Below, piece after piece: positions 50,801 to 53,612 of a stretch of DNA of 64,000 bases. The position numbers and the translations under genes are program-made. Location of the stretch: NCBI GenBank assembly GCA_030847615.1, contig JAUMIR010000005.1, forward strand, positions 212,210,645-212,274,644, written 5' to 3'. Under the pieces are notes generated by a model. It had not been told where the DNA came from. It did no database searches and saw only the letters and a list, made by a program, of their open reading frames with translations. Source of the stretch: Gambelia wislizenii. Taxonomy: Eukaryota; Chordata; Lepidosauria; Squamata; Crotaphytidae. Position 1 is the first letter of the stretch; the number at the start of each line of letters is the position of its first letter.

Positions 50801-53612
50801 TGTTGTGTAGGGGCCAAATGACTAGGGACCAAGATATCTGAAAGATCCCCTCCTCCCATATGAGTCTTACACAAATTTGAGATCTTCAGAGGAGGCCCAG
50901 AGATTAGGCTGGTGGGTACACGTAACAGGGCTTTCTCTGTTGCAGACTCTCGACTGTGGAACTCCCTCCCCGAGGAAGTTAGGCGGGCCCAATCTCTTTT
51001 AAGCTTCCAGTAGGGAACCAAAACAGTGCATGGCATTCAGTTTCTGAAATTGCTGTTTTAACTGTTTCAAAACTAGATTCTAGGATTGTTATTAGAGAGT
51101 ATTTTAATGTGTTTTTAAAATGTTTTTATTTTTGCATTGCTTTAATTGCTTTTTATTTGTTCATCATCTGAGGAGCCCTTATGGGCTGGAAGATGACACA
51201 GAAATACTTTAAATAAAATAAATAATACAAACAGACGATGAAAAAGAAGTCTATGTTGTCTCTTAAGAAGTATGTGGATCACACAATAATATTACTGTTA
51301 GTATGTATGTATTAGCTTTGAAATACAGTAGGACCCTGGTATCAGCTGATTCGTTATCCATTGATTCAGTTATCTGTGGGACACAAAACAGCACACCTTC
51401 CTAGAAAATGCCTAGAGAGTCATCCTCTCTAGACATTTTCTGGGTCCTCCAATGCAACTCTATGGGATTTTAAACCAAAAGTCCCATTATTTTCAATGGC
51501 ATTCACTGTTATCTGCAGTTTTCAGTATCCATGGGGGTCCCCAGAACCAATCCCCCGTGGAAACAGGGGTCCTACTGTATTCAACTAAATCCTGAATATG
51601 CTTAGCTAATTTTGTAGTTTACAAAATGTTAGGAACTACAACACTGAGAAACAAGAATGTAGCTCTGCTGCGTTTTCATTAAAAGCTACAGACAAATTTA
51701 AAAATCCCTCACAAAAATCTTGAATTTATTCTTTGGGTCTATTTTCCAGTGCCAACCAAATAAATCATGAGGGTTTCCTGCTTGTTTAAAAAACCTACTA
51801 CAATGGAGGACTACAAATAATTTCCATAGAAAACTGAGCACTAATCAGTTAGGTAAACTGACTGTGTATTAATTATAAAATTGTAATAATCCAGTTATCT
51901 GATCTGCTAAAAATAGCAGAGATCTGACTTCAACTCTCAAATGTCATTTAAATCCTTACAGAGTAGCAACAATAATGTTGATCAAACAGAAGAAAACATG
52001 TTGGACAGGAACACAAACTACAGTGCAGGCACAATCTAAGAGAAATAGACAAATATTCTTCCTTGTTATCAAAAGGTAGAACTGATGTATGGTTTTCTGA
52101 AACTATAGAAAGGGCTCTAGACAAAAGCATAGGAATGCAGAATTCTAGAGTATTTGAAAGTTATGTTTTGAACTGAAGGACCTGCACTGCAACTGCTTTA
52201 ATTCCTTTATTGAAATAAACAATGTTATGACTCTTCTTAAGAGATGTGGATCACATTGTATTTTCTTTACAACTAGAATTAAATGGAATTGTTCCTCTCC
52301 CTCATCATTATTTAGACCACCACTACAAAAAATGTTTTTAAAACGTCTGTCACCTGTAGATGCAGCACCTGTCAGGCCATCAGGTTTATTCTCCTTAAAA
52401 AGAAAAAGAAGAAAGGCGACTAGATATTGAAAATAATAGAAATGTTTTCACAGATGTTTAGGAGAATTCCATTCAAACACATACACTTTTACACTTCATA
52501 CTACAGGCAATTTAACAATTAGGGGGTTTTTTGCAATTACCACTGGAGAACAAAAAAATCAAGATGGTAAATAAACTTGTATGACTGAGAATAATTCTGC
52601 ATTTGTTGCAGAATTCTACAATCAAATTCTACACATCAAATATTACACATAAAGTGCTTATATGAGAACCCACCACATACTAGAAACCTAAGCTAGTATG
52701 CAACCACCATTAATTTCAGTAACACTTCCTTAAAATCAATAAAAGGTTGTACAGCAACTATATTAATTTGACTAAAAACAGTAAATACAGGAATGAAAGA
52801 CAGAAATTGTTTTTTTCTTCTAATATAATTTAAATTAGTGTTTAAAAATATGAGTTGAAACAACTACTGCTATTTTTAGAATTAATTGTAAAAACATTTT
52901 AAATAAATTCTTAGCTTTCAATGCACTGGAGAACAGAAGAAAGGAAAAGAGAAATTCACAATGGGAAAACAGCAGAGAAAGCAAGCATTGTAGGTGGACG
53001 AGGAAGATGTAAAGAAAGAGGAAACTAAGAAGAGAGAACTAGATGGGCCATCATGAAGAAAACTGAAGCCCATAGCTCAGCAGGTTTCCAAGGGCAAGTG
53101 TGAAGCAGCAGAATGAGAATGTGATAGTGTGTGGTTTGAAAGAAAAACTAGTTTTGAATCTGGCACCAACATATAGGTTAAGGAAATATTACTAAGTAAA
53201 ATATTTACATGGGGAACACAATACACCAATTATATCTTACATTACTTTAATAAGCAAGTTATAAAAACTAATGGAATCTGGCCACGTGCCTTACAAAAAA
53301 AAGGTATTAATCTTCCTTTTCAAGGCTGACAACAAACTGCTTGTGGTAAACCTGCTTCAAGTATTTTTAAAGCAATTACTTGATGCTTCTGCCCTTGGAC
53401 TTTTTCTAATTCCTTCTTCAGCTCTTCAGAGTACCATCGCTCCTCCTGAACAAATAAAATTAAAAGCACTTTATGAACTTACAGCTTTGACCATCTTCTG
53501 GTGTATTTTTCAATTTGAAATAAAGAACTGCATTGACAAATAATGCACATTCCCAACCTTAAGTGACGCTTGCAAGTCTTGAACTTCTTGTCGCAGTAGT
53601 GTTATGTCATCG
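989..53612 (-). CDS. EEA1: EEA1, early endosome antigen 1 (18 internal exons, both gene ends outside window)
   Basis: EEA1 is a Rab5 effector that tethers early endosomes. The family has an N-terminal C2H2 zinc finger that binds Rab5, a very long parallel coiled coil, and a C-terminal FYVE domain that binds PI3P. Eighteen exons on the minus strand, in order: 53612-53558, 53445-53380, 52393-52354, 47804-47691, 47602-47481, 46707-46552, 37205-37089, 36034-35696, 32366-32217, 29762-29643, 27424-27221, 22696-22496, 21603-21490, 20697-20542, 11793-11654, 11300-10970, 1669-1568, 1183-989. They sum to 2722 nt and stay in one frame with no stop. The product is heptad-rich and closely resembles remembered human EEA1, for example [24 protein letters not shown] and [12 protein letters not shown] segments. 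The piece covers about residues 82-990 of about 1411. Zinc finger, FYVE, start codon, promoter and stop are not in the window. Introns range from 78 nt to over 9 kb and hold all the repeats described here. Identification is from memory of the family, not from a search. Confidence 0.97.
1568..1669 (-). CDS. EEA1: EEA1 exon 17 of 18 in window
   Basis: 102 nt, 34 codons, phase 0, acceptor AACACAG, donor GGG|GTAATG. It encodes [20 protein letters not shown] and then [14 protein letters not shown]. It contains in-frame sequence only over this short span and was placed by homology to the LEKTCKELKHQLQ region of human EEA1. Confidence 0.93.
1670..3755. other. EEA1 intron, no recognisable feature
   Basis: AT-rich intronic sequence between exons 16 and 17. 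A short G-run follows the exon 17 acceptor at about 1686-1694. I see no coding similarity, RNA gene or clear repeat family here. Confidence 0.6.
4200..5212 (-). pseudogene. DIRS element 1 tyrosine recombinase (frameshifted)
   Basis: Two open stretches (5212-4934 and 4906-4340) plus a third frame below 4340 together cover a tyrosine recombinase. Visible features are the N-terminal SAM-like region with [10 protein letters not shown], the first catalytic Arg in [14 protein letters not shown], and further left an HSTR motif followed by a frameshift and a segment ending TFxxHY-like (IFIHHY) with the nucleophile Tyr. DIRS elements use such an enzyme in place of an integrase. At least two frameshifts separate the active-site residues, so it is not functional. 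Confidence 0.85.
5303..6099 (-). pseudogene. DIRS element 1 RNase H and downstream domain (frameshifted)
   Basis: The 6099-5449 frame contains an RNase H-like core, with [18 protein letters not shown] carrying the catalytic Asp of a TDNT motif and an [11 protein letters not shown] helix before it. It continues into a DIRS-typical segment with [20 protein letters not shown]. The frame then breaks and the remainder lies in 5608-5303. RNase H removes the RNA strand during reverse transcription. It is broken by frame changes on both sides. Confidence 0.8.
5915..6771 (-). pseudogene. DIRS element 1 reverse transcriptase (frameshifted)
   Basis: The 6532-5915 frame has the polymerase motif [10 protein letters not shown] (Y-x-D-D form of motif C) followed by [20 protein letters not shown], typical of DIRS and Ty3-type reverse transcriptases. 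An upstream piece at 6771-6568 holds a [16 protein letters not shown] segment corresponding to motif A (the Asp in SLDL is present). The two are in different frames, and the N-terminal part is separated by the SINE at 6811-7082. Confidence 0.83.
6811..7082 (-). mobile_element. tRNA-derived SINE (copy A), inserted in DIRS element 1
   Basis: Read on the minus strand it begins GAGCCCTGGTGGCGCAGTGG, which contains a TGGCGCAGTGG box A. A box B-like AAGTTCGATTCC follows about 40 nt later, as in a tRNA-type RNA polymerase III promoter. It ends in a GCGGGGTATAAATAAATAAA tail. The same family occurs at 12331, 24952 and 61101. It lies within the reverse transcriptase region of DIRS element 1 and is therefore younger than it. 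Confidence 0.88.
7300..9040 (-). pseudogene. DIRS element 1 gag-like ORF (broken)
   Basis: Overlapping open pieces in different frames (9040-8561, 8757-8242, 8115-7753, 7934-7311) occupy the position of the DIRS gag gene, upstream of reverse transcriptase. The middle piece is acidic and serine-rich ([20 protein letters not shown]). The following piece has [15 protein letters not shown] and a [21 protein letters not shown] segment, both of which I associate with DIRS gag-like proteins. No nucleic-acid-binding zinc motif is clear in this copy. Frameshifts separate the parts. Confidence 0.65.
9780..10230 (-). mobile_element. L2/CR1-group LINE remnant (endonuclease part)
   Basis: The minus-strand frames 10184-9909 and 9966-9785 contain an [13 protein letters not shown] segment followed by [10 protein letters not shown] and, in another frame, [17 protein letters not shown]. 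The order (...DFMA..GLSQ...HTLDLVF...SWSDH...) is that of the APE-type endonuclease in L2-like LINEs, also seen intact in order at 48640-49000. It abuts the right end of DIRS element 1. Decayed and without the reverse transcriptase. Confidence 0.55.
10970..11300 (-). CDS. EEA1: EEA1 exon 16 of 18 in window
   Basis: 331 nt, acceptor TTATACAG, donor ATA|GTGAGT. It completes the split Ile codon and then encodes [20 protein letters not shown] through [20 protein letters not shown] to [10 protein letters not shown]. The QKGKAA motif matches EEA1. Confidence 0.95.
11654..11793 (-). CDS. EEA1: EEA1 exon 15 of 18 in window
   Basis: 140 nt, acceptor TGTTACAG, donor AAAT|GTATGT. It ends two bases into an Ile codon. 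It encodes [20 protein letters not shown], then a [21 protein letters not shown] segment. This part is less conserved than exon 11. It follows a long intron that holds DIRS element 2 and a Penelope-derived hairpin. Confidence 0.94.
11794..12330. other. EEA1 intron, no recognisable feature
   Basis: Intronic sequence upstream of exon 15. No open frame, RNA gene or repeat family is recognised. Confidence 0.5.
12331..12552 (+). mobile_element. tRNA-derived SINE (copy B)
   Basis: It begins GAGCCCTGGTAGTGCAGTGG, has a box B-like CAAGTTCGATCC, and then the family block AAAATGAGTACCCAGCTTG. The tail is degenerate and ends near CTATTGCTATTGC. It is the same family as copies at 6811, 24952 and 61101, on the plus strand here. 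Confidence 0.87.
12553..13098. other. EEA1 intron, no recognisable feature
   Basis: Intronic sequence between a SINE and the Penelope-derived hairpin. Nothing recognised. Confidence 0.5.
13112..13656. mobile_element. Penelope-like element derivative forming a long inverted repeat
   Basis: A 545-bp insertion flanked by the 13-bp target-site duplication CTAATATGAATCT (13099-13111 and 13657-13669). The left arm (about 13146-13372) and right arm (about 13441-13656) are imperfect reverse complements; the spacer is about 70 nt. The right arm matches the 3' part of the Penelope-like fragment at 23640-23868 (for example AATCCTCCTTGCATATCTCC). The left arm and spacer match the same region in reverse. 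No coding potential remains. Such inverted pseudo-LTR structures are known in Penelope-like elements. Confidence 0.82.
14256..15317 (-). pseudogene. DIRS element 2 tyrosine recombinase (few lesions)
   Basis: Pieces 15317-15084, 14874-14650 and 14864-14256 cover the enzyme. The N-terminal part has [14 protein letters not shown]. The first catalytic Arg is in [15 protein letters not shown]. In the 14864-14256 frame (202 codons) the rest of the active site is in place: His-144 and Arg-147 in [10 protein letters not shown], Trp-170 and nucleophile Tyr-180 in [12 protein letters not shown]. Only the frame change near 14700-14860 and breaks near 15080 separate the Arg from the remainder. This is the best preserved recombinase in the window. 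A short CR1-tail-like stretch at 15066-15095 lies at one break. Confidence 0.87.
15066..15095 (-). repeat. Short CR1-type 3' tail-like sequence inside DIRS element 2
   Basis: The plus strand reads CATAGAATCATAGAATGGAA, i.e. two copies of the ATTCTATG octamer on the minus strand, which is the 3' terminal repeat of CR1 LINEs. Only this tail is visible, so it could be a dead-on-arrival CR1 insertion or chance. Confidence 0.4.
15314..16189 (-). pseudogene. DIRS element 2 RNase H and downstream domain (291-codon open frame)
   Basis: An uninterrupted minus-strand frame. The RNase H core shows the three acidic positions expected for the family: Asp in [16 protein letters not shown], Glu in [14 protein letters not shown] and Asp in [19 protein letters not shown]. 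The C-terminal half has [13 protein letters not shown] and [20 protein letters not shown], the DIRS-typical segment that links RNase H to the recombinase. The N-terminus is cut by the poly(A) insertion whose edge is at about 16202. It overlaps the recombinase frame only marginally, at 15314-15317. Confidence 0.88.
16202..17228 (+). mobile_element. Poly(A)-tailed retroposed insertion in DIRS element 2, family unknown
   Basis: This AT-rich block interrupts the polymerase of DIRS element 2. It ends on the plus strand with AAATAAAAATGAAAAAAAAA. The flanks read AAGAGCGTTCTG at the left and AAGAGAGTGTTCTG at the right, compatible with a slightly diverged target-site duplication. A poly(A) tail plus duplication suggests LINE-1-type mobilisation. 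I see no intact ORF; a TATATGTATATGTGTGCACA microsatellite lies at about 16740-16830. Confidence 0.6.
17429..17830 (-). pseudogene. DIRS element 2 reverse transcriptase fragment
   Basis: The 17806-17429 frame includes [20 protein letters not shown] (fingers/palm, motif B region) and [12 protein letters not shown] at the position of motif C. The expected YLDD is YIDN here, so the second catalytic Asp is replaced by Asn. The following [20 protein letters not shown] matches the DIRS thumb region. N-terminal motifs are deleted; the terminal repeat begins shortly to the right. Confidence 0.83.
18222..18475. mobile_element. Tigger/pogo-type non-autonomous DNA transposon (copy 1)
   Basis: Terminal inverted repeats CAGTAGGACCCC and GGGGTCCCACTG, flanked by TA on both sides (target duplication of Tc1/mariner superfamily). 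About 254 bp, no ORF. Internal sequence matches copies at 29109-29351 (opposite orientation) and 51326-51577. Confidence 0.85.
18640..18760. repeat. hAT-like non-autonomous element, fragment
   Basis: It starts near AAGCATGGGCAATTTTGACC, similar to the terminus of the better preserved element at 35350-35480. No opposite terminus is visible. Weak evidence. Confidence 0.35.
18761..20541. other. EEA1 intron, no recognisable feature
   Basis: AT-rich intronic sequence downstream of exon 14. Short open frames here show no similarity I recognise. Confidence 0.55.
20542..20697 (-). CDS. EEA1: EEA1 exon 14 of 18 in window
   Basis: 156 nt, 52 codons, phase 0, acceptor TTAACAG, donor AAG|GTTTGT. It encodes [20 protein letters not shown] through [20 protein letters not shown] to QRK, matching EEA1. 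Confidence 0.95.
21490..21603 (-). CDS. EEA1: EEA1 exon 13 of 18 in window
   Basis: 114 nt, 38 codons, phase 0, acceptor TTTTCAG, donor CAG|GTGAGA. It encodes [20 protein letters not shown] and [18 protein letters not shown], matching EEA1. Confidence 0.96.
22496..22696 (-). CDS. EEA1: EEA1 exon 12 of 18 in window
   Basis: 201 nt, 67 codons, phase 0, acceptor TTTGTAG, donor CAG|GTAATG. It encodes [20 protein letters not shown], the [22 protein letters not shown] segment and a conserved [13 protein letters not shown] end. Confidence 0.95.
22697..23138. other. EEA1 intron, no recognisable feature
   Basis: Intronic sequence between exon 12 and the Penelope-like fragment. Nothing recognised. 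Confidence 0.5.
23151..23868 (+). mobile_element. Penelope-like element, 3' part with GIY-YIG endonuclease
   Basis: The insertion is flanked by the 12-bp duplication ATGAACCCTTTC (23139-23150 and 23869-23880). It opens with GAAGTCGAAGGCTTTCACGG and a TTTTCCGTGGGTTTCTTCTG stretch. It closes with ACAGCCTGAAAAAAACCACA, nearly the reverse complement of the opening, giving short inverted ends. In between is the GIY-YIG nuclease (about 23250-23560), then 3' non-coding sequence ending in ACTATTCTCTGAAGAGGCCA and the terminal repeat. The reverse transcriptase is absent. Penelope-like elements are the retroelements that pair a telomerase-like reverse transcriptase with a GIY-YIG nuclease. Confidence 0.85.
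23245..23744 (+). pseudogene. GIY-YIG endonuclease domain of Penelope-like element (nonsense at catalytic Arg)
   Basis: Frame 1 reads [23 protein letters not shown], ten residues, YIG, the signature pair of GIY-YIG nucleases, with the CxC pair seen in Penelope-like enzymes. After HSVQT comes a TGA stop (23319-23321) exactly where the family has the catalytic Arg before xKEHE. The frame then continues [20 protein letters not shown] and HVINQPGH, then a helical [15 protein letters not shown] tail. The stop is a C-to-T change of a CGA codon, which suggests CpG decay. Confidence 0.85.
24480..24755. mobile_element. Tigger/MER2-like DNA transposon fragment
   Basis: Left end TA|CAGTCGGCCCTCGGTATCTG followed by GGATTCAACCAACCACAGAT, very like the termini of Tigger-related MITEs. 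The right part has GGGGTCCTGGAACCTATCCC, matching the region just inside the right terminus at 60610-60640, but the right inverted repeat itself is missing. Confidence 0.7.
24952..25409 (-). mobile_element. tRNA-derived SINE (copy C), split by a palindromic insertion
   Basis: The minus-strand SINE runs from about 25409 (CCTGGTAGCGCAGTGG) to about 24952 (poly TTTA-type tail with GCGGGGTATAAA). It is interrupted at 25123-25285 by a Penelope-derived palindrome with an 8-bp duplication. Removing the insert and one duplicate restores the continuous family sequence AAAATGAGTACCCAGCTTG seen in other copies. Confidence 0.87.
25123..25285. mobile_element. Short Penelope-derived palindrome inserted in a SINE
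   Basis: A 163-bp insertion with duplication TGGGTACT (25115-25122 and 25286-25293). It opens GTGAAGTCGAAGGCTTTCAC, like the insertions at 23151 and 13112. The two arms, 25157-25209 and 25228-25280, are 53-nt near-perfect reverse complements separated by an 18-nt loop. It consists almost only of the element's ends joined head to head. Confidence 0.85.
25410..26239. other. EEA1 intron, no recognisable feature
   Basis: Several short open frames at 25550-26184 have no similarity I recognise. No repeat family identified. Confidence 0.5.
26240..27115 (-). mobile_element. RTE-like LINE fragment (reverse transcriptase C-terminal part)
   Basis: On the minus strand an [20 protein letters not shown] segment (about 27115-27055) is the F/YADD motif C region. 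Further downstream, 26502-26278 encodes [20 protein letters not shown] and [20 protein letters not shown], the C-terminal block I associate with RTE/BovB-type LINEs. The reading frame is broken many times. An insertion at about 26890-27025 with a (CAT)n stretch separates the two. The same C-terminal block occurs at 42870-43085. Confidence 0.7.
27221..27424 (-). CDS. EEA1: EEA1 exon 11 of 18 in window
   Basis: 204 nt, 68 codons, phase 0, acceptor CCCCCAG, donor CAG|GTAAGA. It encodes [20 protein letters not shown] through [20 protein letters not shown] to LQEQ. As I recall the human protein, this exon is almost unchanged, the most conserved stretch seen here. Confidence 0.97.
27425..28344. other. 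EEA1 intron; possible decayed LINE sequence near 28140-28290
   Basis: The segment around 28150 (TAGTCCATTTAGGACTTTAA) resembles 3' regions of CR1/L2-type LINEs seen in reptile genomes, but I cannot assign it firmly. The rest shows nothing recognisable. Confidence 0.35.
28345..29510. mobile_element. Non-autonomous element with inverted 'TATAC..GTATAAG' ends (tentative)
   Basis: The left end near 28345-28440 (CATGTATATGCTGGGGG, TGGGTCAACTTATTCACAGA) is approximately inverted at the right end near 29425-29510 (TTGACTTATCCACGGGTCAT, AAATCAACTTATACACACAC). Related sequence forms a compact hairpin at 62204-62280. The interior has no coding potential and hosts a nested Tigger-type element at 29109-29351. 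A 50-bp direct duplication occurs inside (GAGGTGAGGCTTATACAGTA at about 28598 and a near copy at about 28649). Family not known to me. Confidence 0.45.
29109..29351. mobile_element. Tigger/pogo-type non-autonomous DNA transposon (copy 2)
   Basis: Termini CAGTAGGACCCCC and GGGGTCCTACTG with TA on both sides; 243 bp; reverse orientation relative to copy 1 at 18222. Nested in the composite element 28345-29510. Confidence 0.85.
29643..29762 (-). CDS. EEA1: EEA1 exon 10 of 18 in window
   Basis: 120 nt, 40 codons, phase 0, acceptor TTTCTAAG, donor CAG|GTTAGA. It encodes [20 protein letters not shown] and ends TTAKLREAQ. The [19 protein letters not shown] core matches EEA1. Confidence 0.95.
29763..30676. 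other. EEA1 intron, no recognisable feature
   Basis: AT-rich intronic sequence between exon 10 and a Tigger-type element. Nothing recognised. Confidence 0.5.
30677..30900. mobile_element. Tigger/pogo-type non-autonomous DNA transposon (copy 3, divergent)
   Basis: Termini CAGTGGGACCTCCGTATTTG and AGAGGGCCCACTG with flanking TA on both sides; 224 bp. Interior has repeated GGCATTTTAAGTATG-like units and differs from copies 1, 2 and 4, so it is a related but distinct subfamily. Confidence 0.8.
30916..32065 (-). mobile_element. CR1-type LINE, 5'-truncated (copy 1)
   Basis: The left edge carries the CR1 3' end (AATAGAATCATAGAGTTGGA). The minus-strand frames 31888-31484 and 31446-31162 encode the second half of the reverse transcriptase and the thumb: [40 protein letters not shown], then [20 protein letters not shown] and [20 protein letters not shown]. 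The catalytic FADD motif is FAND, so one Asp is lost. The endonuclease and first half are absent; the right edge is near 32065. Confidence 0.88.
32217..32366 (-). CDS. EEA1: EEA1 exon 9 of 18 in window
   Basis: 150 nt, 50 codons, phase 0, acceptor CTTCTCAG, donor GAG|GTAGGA. It encodes [20 protein letters not shown] and then [20 protein letters not shown], matching the family. Confidence 0.96.
32431..32940 (-). repeat. MIR-like tRNA-derived SINE, one partial and one longer copy
   Basis: The stretch 32702-32940 contains GGGGTTTTCTTAGTAAGATT, GACTTGCCCAAAGTCACTCA and an end resembling a tRNA promoter on the minus strand (box B-like AAGCATTCAAACACTGG when read forward). A partial copy at about 32436-32500 starts with GTGCCTTCAAGTCACCTATC. 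The same family, better preserved, lies at 59903-60131. Confidence 0.7.
32946..35349. other. EEA1 intron, no recognisable feature
   Basis: A 2.4-kb AT-rich stretch downstream of exon 8. There is a TTG-repeat at about 33836-33855. Open frames at 34499-34973 show no similarity I recognise. Confidence 0.55.
35350..35480. mobile_element. hAT-type non-autonomous DNA transposon
   Basis: Short inverted ends AAGGAATGGGCAAC and GTTGCCCATCTCTT, flanked by GCCTATAC and GCCTATAT, an 8-bp duplication with one mismatch. An 8-bp duplication is characteristic of hAT elements. About 130 bp, no ORF. Confidence 0.72.
35696..36034 (-). CDS. EEA1: EEA1 exon 8 of 18 in window (largest)
   Basis: 339 nt, 113 codons, phase 0, acceptor CTTGCAG, donor CAG|GTAAGG. 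It encodes [20 protein letters not shown], then the [17 protein letters not shown] and [20 protein letters not shown] blocks, all strongly conserved in the EEA1 rod. Confidence 0.97.
36035..37088. other. EEA1 intron, no recognisable feature
   Basis: Intronic sequence between exons 7 and 8. The 91-codon open frame at 36614-36889 shows no family similarity and lacks splice context. Nothing recognised. Confidence 0.5.
37089..37205 (-). CDS. EEA1: EEA1 exon 7 of 18 in window
   Basis: 117 nt, 39 codons, phase 0, acceptor TTTTTTTAAG, donor CAG|GTAAGA. It encodes [20 protein letters not shown] and ends NELTQKNQ; the [10 protein letters not shown] core is diagnostic of EEA1. It follows the largest intron of the window (about 9.3 kb), which contains a LINE and a CR1 copy. 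Confidence 0.96.
37206..38329. other. EEA1 intron, no recognisable feature
   Basis: Intronic sequence between exon 7 and the LINE 5' region. It has a G-run at 37322-37333. No family assigned. Confidence 0.5.
38711..38840 (+). repeat. 65-bp tandem duplication in LINE 5' region
   Basis: Two copies of a 65-bp unit starting TAAAGGGTGAGGCCAGTTCT (38711-38775 and 38776-38840), nearly identical, each ending CAGGCTCGAA. Located upstream of the LINE endonuclease ORF, where tandem promoter repeats are known for some LINEs. Confidence 0.9.
39214..39946 (+). pseudogene. LINE APE endonuclease (one frameshift)
   Basis: Frame 39214-39564 has [20 protein letters not shown] and [14 protein letters not shown] (the Glu of the AALSE motif is catalytic in APE nucleases). 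The frame shifts near 39520. Frame 39468-39947 then has [24 protein letters not shown] sequence ([11 protein letters not shown], catalytic Asp and Asn), [17 protein letters not shown] and a final TDHRRVR with the catalytic Asp-His. All expected motifs are present in order. Confidence 0.88.
40033..41811 (+). pseudogene. LINE reverse transcriptase, catalytic core deleted
   Basis: A linker ORF (40033-40344) leads to the 410-codon frame 40579-41811. Motifs seen: [58 protein letters not shown], then directly [15 protein letters not shown], and [20 protein letters not shown] (motif C). Between STADM and the next block the family has about 100 residues holding motif A (F-x-D-L-x-K-A-F-D) and motif B (G-V-x-Q-G). 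Both are absent here without a frame break. The C-terminal thumb ([40 protein letters not shown]) is intact. Confidence 0.88.
41831..42076 (+). pseudogene. LINE C-terminal Cys-His segment
   Basis: Downstream of the stop at 41811, the plus strand around 41985-42076 reads in another frame as [30 protein letters not shown] sequence (C-x2-C...H-x4-C spacing), the C-terminal finger seen in this LINE group. Frame break relative to the 410-codon ORF. Confidence 0.65.
42111..42869. other. EEA1 intron, no recognisable feature
   Basis: Intronic sequence between two LINE fragments. Nothing recognised. Confidence 0.45.
42870..43085 (+). mobile_element. RTE-like LINE 3' fragment
   Basis: The frame 42818-43000 includes [20 protein letters not shown] and [13 protein letters not shown], matching the C-terminal block of the fragment at 26278-26502. 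The element fragment ends around 43085. Confidence 0.65.
43318..43412. repeat. Short palindromic MITE-like repeat
   Basis: The sequence CTGCAATCCCACATATGCTT ... GTGGACCTTACTTCTGAGTA ... GCAGATTTGCACTGC has approximately inverted ends. Such 'GCAATCC..ACTTACTTCTGAGTA' elements are widespread in reptile introns. Degenerate relatives are at about 45850-45895 and 53865-53925. Confidence 0.5.
43413..44044. other. EEA1 intron, no recognisable feature
   Basis: Intronic sequence before a CR1 copy. Nothing recognised. Confidence 0.45.
44045..45650 (-). mobile_element. CR1-type LINE, 5'-truncated (copy 2)
   Basis: The 3' terminus at 44045 shows ATTCTATG octamers on the minus strand (plus strand CATAGAATCATAGAATTG). 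The frame 45555-44884 encodes most of the reverse transcriptase: [80 protein letters not shown] and [20 protein letters not shown]. Frames 44769-44539 and 44502-44125 continue the thumb. Motif A reads YFSKAFD where the family has DFSKAFD, so the first catalytic Asp is Tyr; motif C FADD is intact. A SINE-tail insertion at 44820-44889 splits it. It is better preserved than copy 1. Confidence 0.92.
44820..44889 (+). repeat. SINE 3' tail with (TTA)n microsatellite inserted in CR1
   Basis: The sequence AACAGAGGGGCGGGGTATAA followed by about 15 ATT units interrupts the CR1 reverse transcriptase between TACTGAATTT and CATTTTGTTAGC. The GCGGGGTATAAAT start is the tail sequence of tRNA-type SINEs, so this is a 5'-truncated SINE copy whose tail has expanded. 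Confidence 0.7.
45651..46551. other. EEA1 intron, no recognisable feature
   Basis: Intronic sequence between CR1 copy 2 and exon 6. One weak MITE-like trace at about 45850-45895. Confidence 0.5.
46552..46707 (-). CDS. EEA1: EEA1 exon 6 of 18 in window
   Basis: 156 nt, 52 codons, phase 0. It encodes [20 protein letters not shown] and on to [17 protein letters not shown]. Donor CAG|GTATTG. I placed the acceptor at GTAAAG|CTTCAG because human EEA1 has Leu-Gln before Arg-Pro-Gly. A second AG six bases further in would remove just those two residues in frame. Confidence 0.93.
46708..47480. other. EEA1 intron, no recognisable feature
   Basis: Intronic sequence between exons 5 and 6, AT-rich. Nothing recognised. 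Confidence 0.5.
47481..47602 (-). CDS. EEA1: EEA1 exon 5 of 18 in window
   Basis: 122 nt, acceptor TTTATTTAG, donor CTG|GTAAGT. It encodes [20 protein letters not shown] and continues to [10 protein letters not shown]. It is separated from exon 4 by an 88-nt intron. The LREAAE core matches vertebrate EEA1. Confidence 0.95.
47691..47804 (-). CDS. EEA1: EEA1 exon 4 of 18 in window
   Basis: 114 nt, acceptor TTTTTTAG, donor GTGG|GTAAGT. It enters in the second base of a Glu codon and leaves after one base. It encodes [17 protein letters not shown] and then [20 protein letters not shown], one of the most conserved stretches of the rod. Confidence 0.96.
47805..48429. other. EEA1 intron, no recognisable feature
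   Basis: Intronic sequence between exon 4 and the L2-like LINE. The area 48130-48250 has CCACAGTTTCCCATTTTAAC-type inverted traces of a decayed MITE, not firmly assignable. Confidence 0.4.
48430..51230 (+). mobile_element. L2/CR1-group LINE, near full-length 3' portion (decayed)
   Basis: The plus strand carries, in order, an APE endonuclease remnant (48642-49067: [52 protein letters not shown]), a linker (49288-49620), and a reverse transcriptase between about 49690 and 50500 with many stops. In the latter are [48 protein letters not shown] (motif A present), [16 protein letters not shown] (motif B) and a decayed motif C near 50230. The thumb continues to about 51000. The 3' end has CCTTATGGGCTGGAAGATGA followed by a TAAATAAAATAAATAAT tail at about 51210-51230, as in L2-like elements. 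Confidence 0.85.
51326..51577. mobile_element. Tigger/pogo-type non-autonomous DNA transposon (copy 4)
   Basis: Termini CAGTAGGACCCTGGTATC and GGGGTCCTACTG with flanking TA on both sides; 252 bp; same subfamily and orientation as copy 1 at 18222. Confidence 0.85.
51578..52353. other. EEA1 intron, no recognisable feature
   Basis: Intronic sequence downstream of exon 3. Nothing recognised. Confidence 0.5.
52354..52393 (-). CDS. EEA1: EEA1 exon 3 of 18 in window (40-nt small exon)
   Basis: 40 nt, acceptor preceded by a strong pyrimidine tract (CTTTTTCTTTTTAAG) and donor ACAG|GTGACA. It encodes [13 protein letters not shown] plus the first base of the next codon. The KPDGL core matches the family, while the tail after it is variable. 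It is too short to stand out as an open frame and was placed by continuity with its neighbours. Confidence 0.88.
52394..53379. other. EEA1 intron, no recognisable feature
   Basis: Intronic sequence between exons 2 and 3, AT-rich with no repeat family recognised. Confidence 0.5.
53380..53445 (-). CDS. EEA1: EEA1 exon 2 of 18 in window
   Basis: 66 nt, phase 0 at both ends, acceptor TTCAG and donor CAA|GTAATT. It encodes [18 protein letters not shown] followed by QKHQ, matching the [12 protein letters not shown] block of vertebrate EEA1. The intron between this and the preceding exon is only 112 nt. Confidence 0.95.
53558..53612 (-). CDS. EEA1: EEA1 exon 1 of 18 in window
   Basis: 55 nt, acceptor TGTTCAG, donor AAG|GTTGGG. 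It begins with the last base of an Arg codon and then encodes [18 protein letters not shown], the start of the coiled coil just after the linker that follows the zinc finger. The upstream exon carrying the zinc finger is not found between here and 64000. Confidence 0.93.
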
